6,469 bases of DNA from Planctomycetota bacterium (GTDB lineage: Bacteria; Planctomycetota; PUPC01; JACPCR01). Positions within the stretch are counted from its first letter, which is position 1; each line of letters opens with the position of its first letter. This document shows positions 1-5,456 of the stretch, in pieces. The stretch is taken from positions 1 through 6,469 of the forward strand of contig JASLXP010001272.1 in the NCBI GenBank assembly GCA_030740295.1, written 5' to 3'. The translations under genes were made by a program, and so were the position numbers. The notes beneath the pieces are model-generated. The model saw only the letters and a program-made list of their open reading frames with translations, ran no database searches and was not told the origin of the DNA.

Positions 1-2
1 AG

Positions 3-212
3 AGGTCTTTCAACACCGGGGAACGCCAGCTCTTCAATATGCGGGGCGACCCATACGAAACGAAAAACCTGGCAGGGCAGAATCCTGAGCGCGTGAGAGA
101 GCTCACCAGGCTGGCCTCGAAATATGTCAAGGATGGCCGCAGCACGCCGGGCAAAGCTCAGCCGTACGTTTCAGAAAGCTGGAAACAGATCGAATGGACA
201 GCCGGAAAGTGA
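3..212 (+). CDS. Sulfatase, C-terminal fragment (5' end outside window)
   Basis: The frame is open from the window edge and ends at TGA 210-212, giving 69 residues of a C-terminus. It reads LFNMRGDPYETKNLAGQNPE followed by a helix (RVRELTRLASKYVKDGR) and a short polar tail. A 'LFN-x-x-x-DPYE-x-x-NLA' segment followed by a terminal helix is the usual end of formylglycine-dependent arylsulfatases (sulfatase family, PF00884), which hydrolyse sulfate esters, often on polysaccharides in the periplasm. The catalytic Cys/Ser motif and metal-binding Asp residues lie upstream of the window, so subclass and substrate cannot be judged. It converges on the heparinase-like gene with 36 bp between stops, which fits joint action on a sulfated glycan. 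Family assignment rests on the tail only, but this tail is quite distinctive. Confidence 0.78.
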   Translation, partial: RSFNTGERQLFNMRGDPYETKNLAGQNPERVRELTRLASKYVKDGRSTPGKAQPYVSESWKQIEWTAGK

Positions 213-248
213 TCGGACTTGCGGGAACAGCCATTACACCAACCTGAA

Positions 249-2930
249 TTACTGCCCCTGCCGAACCATGGCCGATGACAACGGAATCACAAAGGTGTTC
301 TGGCCTTTGATTTTGCGGCGGGGATAGTAGACCTCCTCGGTCTGGTCGGCCTCGATTCGCAGGCCATGCTCGGCAGTCAGGACGATGACTGTCTTGCCAT
401 TCTCCTGCCGAATGTGGTCGATCTCGTATCCGTGGGTGTAGCCATTGCCGTGTGTGACGATCATCCAGACTCCACTCAGAGCTTTGCCGGACGGAAGGTC
501 CGCATCGGTGACAAATGCATTCTCGGATTGACCATCTTCTTTGCGATGTGCGGACCCAATCACGCCCTCGTACCGGGCTCGGGGCGCGTCCATCTTCCAG
601 TCGCCGGCCTGCAATGACTGGGCCTCGAAGAGCCAGCCGGCGATGGCCTGTCCGTTTCGCTGCCGGAGCACGCCGAGGCGTCCACTGAATTGCAGGCCGT
701 CGTCGGTTTTTCGGTCCACCATCTCGGAATTCAGATCGAAGAACAGGGTGTCGATGCTTTCACCGTGGTGAGCTCGAATGGCGAAAGCATGGTCATCGGC
801 GGGTGACAGTTTGACTGTCTCGATCTTCTGTAAAAAAGATGCGCCGTCATAGGGTTCGTGCACTGCGATGAATCGACTCTCCAGGGCAGATTCTTCCCCC
901 TTCTCTTTCGTTCTGCGAACGAGCAGTTGAGGCATCCAGTCATCGTATGCCTTGCGCATGTCGGCATTGCCGCCCTGGCCCATTCCACGCACGGTGGGGC
1001 TTCTGCCAAGCCACACCTCGGCCTTTCCGGATGGGAGCATGTGGATATGGAGACCTTTTTCAGATGGTGCGCTGTATCTGAAGCTGACCTCGAAACCGCC
1101 ATCGGTTTTAGCGCTCTGCATATCGCGCAGCATGCCGTAGGCGTGAAAGCGCCGGCCGTGAGTCACGGGGTCCTCCCATTTCTCGCCGGGCTCGAGCATG
1201 TTGGGCCGTTTGCCCTCCAGGGGCAGCGTGCATGTTGCCGTTGTCTGTTCGTCCGCATCGCCGTGGAGAGCCCAGTCGTGCATCTTGCCTCCGGCAACGC
1301 GGAAGACATCGATGACATAGGCATCCGTTTCCGAGACGGGAATCGTGATCAGCATCCTGCGATACAGCGACATCGCCTTGATGTTGGCATAGCCGCGGAT
1401 GCCATCGGCTTCAACCACGGAGACGCCGCCGGTATTTGGAAAGAACCACTGGAGGTCCCCATCGGAGTTCCCAGTCTTCTGATCCTTTCGATCTACTACC
1501 ACGAGGTTGTGGCCGATGGAACTGGTCGGCCAGTAGCGCATCTTCGTCCATGTGTAACCGATATCGGAGAGCATCTCGCGTTCCTTTGCCCACAACGTGA
1601 GATTCAGATTGTCCAGATGCGCATGCCCGTGAGAGCCGGAGAAGTGAAGCTGCGCCTGCATTTGGTTTGGGCCCGTTCCCCTGCCAAGGGATGCGTGGCC
1701 GTAGCCCGGGGCGATCGTTGAGATGGTTTCATCGCGGGGGTCCGAACGGCGTTCGTAGGGATGGGTGTCATGAACCGGCGTCGAACATCCATTTGGAAAG
1801 TCGAGCACTTGGGGCGCATGCTGAACCCTGGCCCAGAAAGGGAGTTCCTTTTCAGGCTGCAGATTGTCGAAGCGCGTGCCGTCCATCGGATCTTTGTGGC
1901 CGGGGGGATCGCTGTACCCGCGCACACAATCGAATGCGAAACGCAGACCGCCAAGGGTCATGTAATGATAGGAGGGCGATTCCTGGTGGTGCCCGTCATA
2001 AAAGAAGCTCGCGCTGACATTCCGCTTCATCCAGTCGAAGGCCCAGTGAACATAACGGGGCCGGCCAATCACGCGCCCGAGCAAGGCTGCGCTGGCGACG
2101 TCGTACCCCACCACGTTGTAAATATGATTCGGCTGCGCGACGAGGGCTTCATAGGTCGGCACGAAGAAATCTTCCACCAGCTTCTTCCGGACGTCGTACC
2201 CGCGCTTTTTGGACAAGCGTCCGAATTCTTCGCTGTGATAAACAAGGTCATAGGTCTTGATAGCCACCCTTGGAATCTCGTTATGGAAATGCCCCCAGCG
2301 ACCTGAATCCCACCGCCACGGCACTTTTTGAGACTTGCAGAACTTGAACACCCACGGCAGATTCTGAATGATCGGATAGTGAGGATACACCTGCGCGAGA
2401 CGGTCGAGCAGCAAGACGACACGCCGAGCATACTTCTCATCCCTGGTGACCTGGTAAGCCTTGCCAAGGCCCTCGCATTGCGACATCAGCCAATTCCTCC
2501 GCCACCGGTTCAGATGCTCAGACAGGAAATGCGATTCGCCGCGCTCCTCGTTGCGATAGTAATTGTAAGTGATCTTTTCTCCGAGTCCGTTGGTGCCTGT
2601 CAGGGACTGGTCTTCCGGATACTTTTCGTTCGGAAAGATCGTGCCGCAGTACTTACATTTCATTTCGTTGGGACGGGCAATCTCCCACTTGAAAGAGTGG
2701 TTGCCCTGGACACCGCCATAGCAGTGAGGGCATTTGCTGTAAGCCGCAAAGGTCCTGACGGGGACGAACGCGAGGGCTTCCTCCTCACTCATTTTCATGA
2801 TGCGAGAAACGAAAGCTTCGTACGCCGAAGATTTGGCTGGATCGATTTTGTGATCGAGAACCGGATGCAAGGCTTCACGTGCGACTGAAGGAGCGACGGT
2901 AAACCAGAGGAGAATGAAGAATGGCCTCAC
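249..2930 (-). CDS. Exported heparinase II/III-like polysaccharide lyase
   Basis: Predicted 893-residue protein from GTG 2930 to TAA 251-249. This start was chosen because it follows a GAGGA box by 4 nt and places a signal peptide first (MRPFFILLWFTVAPSVA, cleavage likely after Ala17). An in-frame ATG at 3002 would put 24 charged residues before it. After the signal come two CxxC pairs (Cys67/70, Cys92/95), resembling a zinc ribbon, then a helix-rich region typical of the alpha/alpha toroid of lyases with PNHIYN (about 267-272) and SYHY (about 320-323). Next is the heparinase II/III C-terminal-type beta domain (PF07940-like): SHGHAHLDNLNL near 433-444, SDIGY at 455-459 and IGHNLVVVD at 472-480. 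By analogy with heparinase II, His434/436, Asp456 and His474 are candidate catalytic or metal ligands. It probably cleaves uronic-acid glycans by beta-elimination in the periplasm; the exact substrate is unknown. It is the last gene of the minus-strand cluster. Confidence 0.88.
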   Translation of the reverse strand: MRPFFILLWFTVAPSVAREALHPVLDHKIDPAKSSAYEAFVSRIMKMSEEEALAFVPVRTFAAYSKCPHCYGGVQGNHSFKWEIARPNEMKCKYCGTIFPNEKYPEDQSLTGTNGLGEKITYNYYRNEERGESHFLSEHLNRWRRNWLMSQCEGLGKAYQVTRDEKYARRVVLLLDRLAQVYPHYPIIQNLPWVFKFCKSQKVPWRWDSGRWGHFHNEIPRVAIKTYDLVYHSEEFGRLSKKRGYDVRKKLVEDFFVPTYEALVAQPNHIYNVVGYDVASAALLGRVIGRPRYVHWAFDWMKRNVSASFFYDGHHQESPSYHYMTLGGLRFAFDCVRGYSDPPGHKDPMDGTRFDNLQPEKELPFWARVQHAPQVLDFPNGCSTPVHDTHPYERRSDPRDETISTIAPGYGHASLGRGTGPNQMQAQLHFSGSHGHAHLDNLNLTLWAKEREMLSDIGYTWTKMRYWPTSSIGHNLVVVDRKDQKTGNSDGDLQWFFPNTGGVSVVEADGIRGYANIKAMSLYRRMLITIPVSETDAYVIDVFRVAGGKMHDWALHGDADEQTTATCTLPLEGKRPNMLEPGEKWEDPVTHGRRFHAYGMLRDMQSAKTDGGFEVSFRYSAPSEKGLHIHMLPSGKAEVWLGRSPTVRGMGQGGNADMRKAYDDWMPQLLVRRTKEKGEESALESRFIAVHEPYDGASFLQKIETVKLSPADDHAFAIRAHHGESIDTLFFDLNSEMVDRKTDDGLQFSGRLGVLRQRNGQAIAGWLFEAQSLQAGDWKMDAPRARYEGVIGSAHRKEDGQSENAFVTDADLPSGKALSGVWMIVTHGNGYTHGYEIDHIRQENGKTVIVLTAEHGLRIEADQTEEVYYPRRKIKGQNTFVIPLSSAMVRQGQ

Positions 2931-2934
2931 GGCA

Positions 2935-2939
2935 TCCTC
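2935..2939 (-). promoter_or_regulatory. Shine-Dalgarno GAGGA overlapping the upstream stop codon
   Basis: On the minus strand the text reads ATT-TGA-GGATGCC-GTG. The TGA at 2940-2938 ends the aminotransferase, and its last two bases belong to the GAGGA ribosome binding site of the lyase, 4 nt before GTG 2930. This decides the lyase start and suggests translational coupling by reinitiation. Confidence 0.7.
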
Positions 2940-4167
2940 AAATTTGAAAATAGTGATCCCAGACCTTGCGAACTCCCGCGATCGTCTGCTCGATATCTTC
3001 ATCGGTGTAGTAGTGGCTGACGGGCAGGCGGAGCACGGTGCGCAGCAATTCGTTTACGTTGGGACAGGACTCCGCATCGTATTCCGTATCCCGCCAGAAG
3101 TGTGGGATGGCATCGGTGAGGGGATAGAACTTTCTCTTCTGGATCAGTTCAGTATCGAGAATGTTTCCGGGCGGTGACATCCCGGTGAAGATGCTCAAAC
3201 CCTCGGCTTTCAGCGCATCCAGGATTACGTCGCGGCTCGGGTCGTCTGCAGTGTACCGGGCAGTAAGAGGCCAGTAGGCAGGTTCGCCACCTTCAACGAT
3301 CGTGGGCAAGTCCAGCCCGGGTAGATTGGAGAGACCTTCGAAATACATGGCCGCGATTTCGCTCCGGCGTGACACGAGGTAATCGAGCCTTCCGAGCTGA
3401 GCAAGAGCGATCGCACCATCGATGGCCGTGGGCCTGTAATTGAGCGCAGCAAACGGAACGGGCTGCCGGCCGCCGGGCACCGGCTCATCGCGGATGTAGG
3501 CTTTGTCGCGGAACATGGAAGCGATACGCGCGGTCTCATCGTCATTCGTCGTCACGAAACCTCCTTCGCCCACAGTCATGTGTTTGGATTCGTTCATGCT
3601 GAAACCATTCGCATGCCCCATGGAACCAAATTCGCGCCCCCGGTGTCGCCCGCCATGGGCCTGGGCCACGTCTTCCAGAATCTTTACGCCGGTCTCTTCG
3701 CCCAATTTCAGGAAGGCATCCATATCACAAGGCAGGCCCCCGTGGTGGACGAGCAAGACGACTTTGGTCCGGTCGGTGATCAGGCTGCGGACGCTCTCCG
3801 GGCAGATGCTTCTCGTATGCAGATTCGAATCGGCAAATACGGGGATGGAATGTTGAGCAAGGATGCCTTCGACCGTCCCCATATCCGTGAGGGGCGTGGT
3901 GATCACCTCGTCCCCTTCCGCCGCGCCCAGAGCGGCGAGCGCGGTATGCATGGCTGCAGTGCCCGACGAAACCGTCACCACGTGTTTTACCTGGAAACGC
4001 TCGGCCGCAGCCTTCTCGAATTCATCCACCTTACCTCCACGCCACGAGAGTGTGCCGGTATCGAGCACTTCGCGAATAAGCTGGAGTTCTTCTTCGCCAT
4101 AGTATTTTCCGGGACTGTAAGGGGTAGGTTTAGCTTTCGGACCGCCATGAATTGCCAGTTTGGTCAT
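2938..4167 (-). CDS. DegT/DnrJ/EryC1/StrS-family PLP aminotransferase
   Basis: Predicted 409-residue cytoplasmic enzyme from ATG 4167 to TGA 2940-2938. The start is supported by AGGA (4178-4175) 7 nt upstream and by MTKLAIHGGPKA, a common opening of this family; an in-frame TTG at 4248 would add 27 residues without a clear ribosome binding site. Fold-type I aminotransferase landmarks are visible: SSGTAAMHTAL (67-77) for the PLP phosphate, LEDVAQAHG (164-172) with Asp166 as the pyridine-nitrogen ligand, and SMNESKHMTVGEGG (190-203) with Lys195 as the Schiff-base lysine. HHGGLPCDMD (141-150) replaces the more usual 'H-x-x-G-x-x-x-D' spacing region. The family usually transfers an amino group from glutamate or glutamine to a keto sugar or cyclitol; the substrate here is unknown. 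It lies 96 bp downstream of a transporter and 7 bp upstream of the lyase start, probably in the same transcript. Confidence 0.9.
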   Translation of the reverse strand: MTKLAIHGGPKAKPTPYSPGKYYGEEELQLIREVLDTGTLSWRGGKVDEFEKAAAERFQVKHVVTVSSGTAAMHTALAALGAAEGDEVITTPLTDMGTVEGILAQHSIPVFADSNLHTRSICPESVRSLITDRTKVVLLVHHGGLPCDMDAFLKLGEETGVKILEDVAQAHGGRHRGREFGSMGHANGFSMNESKHMTVGEGGFVTTNDDETARIASMFRDKAYIRDEPVPGGRQPVPFAALNYRPTAIDGAIALAQLGRLDYLVSRRSEIAAMYFEGLSNLPGLDLPTIVEGGEPAYWPLTARYTADDPSRDVILDALKAEGLSIFTGMSPPGNILDTELIQKRKFYPLTDAIPHFWRDTEYDAESCPNVNELLRTVLRLPVSHYYTDEDIEQTIAGVRKVWDHYFQI

Positions 4168-4263
4168 TGGAGATTCCTGCTGTCTGAGAATCGGAAGTTT
4201 GAGTCTGATGCCAGCAAACGGAATAACACCTCCCCCCGATTCGATCAATCTGTCATCCGGGTT

Positions 4264-5160
4264 TCAGACGGCCGTCCGTCCCAGAACAATCACCGCGGCG
4301 ACCGCGATCAATATCCCAACCACCACCTGACGGCTCACTTTCGTTTTCCAGAAACAGGCGCTGATGATCTGCATCAGCAATAGCACTCCAACCGCGGTCG
4401 CGGGAAAGACCAGCACTCCCGGAAGATCGCGCAGGGCCCAGGGCCGAACACCAGAGCCAATGAGAGAGCCGATACCGGCGATGGCTCCGAACATCCATTC
4501 ACGGCGTCCGAGCTTTGCAGGTCTTACCTTCAGCGTGAGGACAGACAGAATCATGGCAACAGCGAAGATAACCGAAAGAAAGACCACACGATCTGTTTCG
4601 CGCTCGAAACCACCCGCGGCCCGCAGAGATGTCTCCCAGCCGCCCTGTGCGAGGAAGGCAGCAGCCAGCCAGCGCAGCCACGACCCGGAAGCAGAGGGAG
4701 AGCCGAGGTTCCCCTTTCGAATGTTTCGGTCGAGCCCAAAGGTGACGATCGCAACTACTGTCAAGGCCAGTCCGAAAACCGTCCAGCGAAACTTCGCCGA
4801 TGCGAGGGAGAGCGGCGCCTCGTGCCAGACAAGCAGCGAAGCCAGCGCGGGTATGACCATCGCGCAGCGATTGACCGTCCAGGTGACCCCCATATGCCCG
4901 AGCCCGGTAGCCCTCAGATTGGTCAGTCCGGCCAACCAGTAAAGCACTCCGCCGACTCCGGCCCAGAGCCATGTGGTCTTTCCGATTTTGAGGAACGCCC
5001 CAGGCCCTACCACAACCATCCCAAACACGATAGCGATGACACCTCCTACGCACCGATAGGCAGCGTTTACGCCATAAGGGTCAGCCCCGCGGTCTGTCGA
5101 AATACGAAAGGTGACCGCTGTCGCGGCGATAAACAGAATTGAAATGATCAAATAGGGCAT
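4264..5160 (-). CDS. DMT/EamA-like ten-helix transporter
   Basis: Predicted 298-residue inner-membrane protein, ATG 5160 to TGA 4266-4264. Hydrophobic stretches near residues 2-19, 33-53, 64-82, 90-112, 126-143, 161-174, 191-210, 221-238, 247-269 and 277-294 give ten helices in two five-helix halves, the drug/metabolite transporter (DMT) plan. The end of the first half (VIPALASLLVWHEAPLSLAS, about 102-121) and of the second (VGILIAVAAVIVLG, 281-294) match the shape of EamA halves, although no family signature is strict. Such carriers export or import metabolites; no substrate can be deduced. The start is preceded by GCAGG about 7 nt upstream, inside a possible hairpin. It is the first gene of the minus-strand cluster. 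The 96 bp between it and the aminotransferase hold no hairpin terminator that I can see, so cotranscription is plausible. Confidence 0.78.
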   Translation of the reverse strand: MPYLIISILFIAATAVTFRISTDRGADPYGVNAAYRCVGGVIAIVFGMVVVGPGAFLKIGKTTWLWAGVGGVLYWLAGLTNLRATGLGHMGVTWTVNRCAMVIPALASLLVWHEAPLSLASAKFRWTVFGLALTVVAIVTFGLDRNIRKGNLGSPSASGSWLRWLAAAFLAQGGWETSLRAAGGFERETDRVVFLSVIFAVAMILSVLTLKVRPAKLGRREWMFGAIAGIGSLIGSGVRPWALRDLPGVLVFPATAVGVLLLMQIISACFWKTKVSRQVVVGILIAVAAVIVLGRTAV

Positions 5161-5165
5161 ACTGG

Positions 5166-5187
5166 AACCTGCATTCTGTCACAGGTT
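5166..5187 (-). promoter_or_regulatory. Inverted repeat covering the transporter ribosome binding site
   Basis: AACCTG and CAGGTT form a perfect 6-bp inverted repeat around a 10-nt loop (arms 5166-5171 and 5182-5187). In the minus-strand transcript the 3' arm contains the AGG Shine-Dalgarno bases 7 nt before ATG 5160. It could be a weak RNA hairpin hiding the ribosome binding site, or a protein-binding palindrome. The stem is short, so chance is a real alternative. Confidence 0.3.
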
Positions 5188-5266
5188 TTCTGCTGTTTGC
5201 TTAATGTGTTTTTTCCAGGGCAACTTCACATTCTTGATTACTGATTCATGTGACACAGGTTCTTTG
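5178..5266. repeat. Pair of 15-bp imperfect direct repeats, 74 bp apart
   Basis: GTCACAGGTTTTCTG at 5178-5192 and GACACAGGTTCTTTG at 5252-5266 agree at 12 of 15 positions in the same orientation. Their 74-bp offset is about seven helical turns, so both would lie on the same DNA face. A TTGACA box on the minus strand (5270-5265) overlaps the distal copy, without a good -10 at normal spacing. They are candidate operator half-sites for the transporter-lyase cluster; with only two copies this is tentative. Confidence 0.3.
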
Positions 5267-5318
5267 TCAACCAGCGCAGGTGACGTTTTCTTACGGGTTT
5301 GCAGAAGTAACAGCCCAG

Positions 5319-5394
5319 CATTCACCGTTCACCCCTCCCCTCCCCTCCACCATTCACCATTCACCCTCCACCACTCCCCTCCCCTCCTCTCCTT
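5319..5394. repeat. Heptad and pyrimidine-rich low-complexity tract
   Basis: This 76-bp stretch has one G on the plus strand (5327). It contains ATTCACC/GTTCACC heptads (5320-5333, and again 5352-5365) alternating with CCCCT runs (5334-5348 and about 5374-5389). On the minus strand this gives six runs of three or more G, three of them separated by single A bases. It lies between two divergently oriented genes, just upstream of the -35 box of the plus-strand promoter. It encodes nothing recognisable. Confidence 0.8.
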
Positions 5395-5420
5395 GCCGCC
5401 ATCCGGCGTGGGGCTACAAT
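5393..5420 (+). promoter_or_regulatory. Sigma70-like promoter for the acidic repeat protein
   Basis: TTGCCG (5393-5398) and TACAAT (5415-5420) are separated by 16 bp, matching the consensus at four and five of six positions. Transcription would start near 5427, giving a leader of about 30 nt before the TTG start at 5457. The position directly behind the pyrimidine-rich tract and ahead of the gene supports it. Confidence 0.55.
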
Positions 5421-5456
5421 CCGAGGTGATTCCATCCCCCTCACGAACAGATTGCG

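Larger units (their letters stand above)
5161..5456. other. Divergent intergenic region
   Basis: These 296 bp separate the minus-strand transporter cluster from the plus-strand repeat protein. The transporter side holds the inverted repeat over the ribosome binding site and the 74-bp-spaced direct repeats. The centre is the G-poor heptad tract, and the right side carries the TTGCCG-N16-TACAAT promoter. I see no tRNA, no small gene with convincing coding character and no insertion-sequence end. Confidence 0.7.

Noticed and set aside
213..248. Bidirectional terminator between the converging genes
   Set aside because: I found no stem of useful length followed by a T run on either strand.
858..1721. 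287-residue open frame on the plus strand inside the lyase gene
   Set aside because: It is antisense to the heparinase II/III-type domain, whose conserved motifs are on the minus strand; its translation has no recognisable domain.
2931..3002. 24-residue N-terminal extension of the lyase to ATG 3002
   Set aside because: It would overlap the aminotransferase by about 65 bp and bury the signal peptide; GTG 2930 has a good ribosome binding site.
4168..4248. 27-residue extension of the aminotransferase to TTG 4248
   Set aside because: There is no ribosome binding site for it, and ATG 4167 has AGGA at 7 nt and opens with a typical family N-terminus.
3580..4383. 267-residue open frame on the plus strand across the aminotransferase
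   Set aside because: It runs antisense to the catalytic Lys195 region and into the transporter gene, with no domain character of its own.
5249..5257. TGTGACACA palindrome as a CRP-type operator
   Set aside because: The half-sites are separated by one base rather than the six expected for CRP, and so short a palindrome is likely by chance.
5320..5394. CRISPR-like repeats in the heptad tract
   Set aside because: Units are only 7 bp, adjacent and low-complexity, with no unique spacers between longer repeats.
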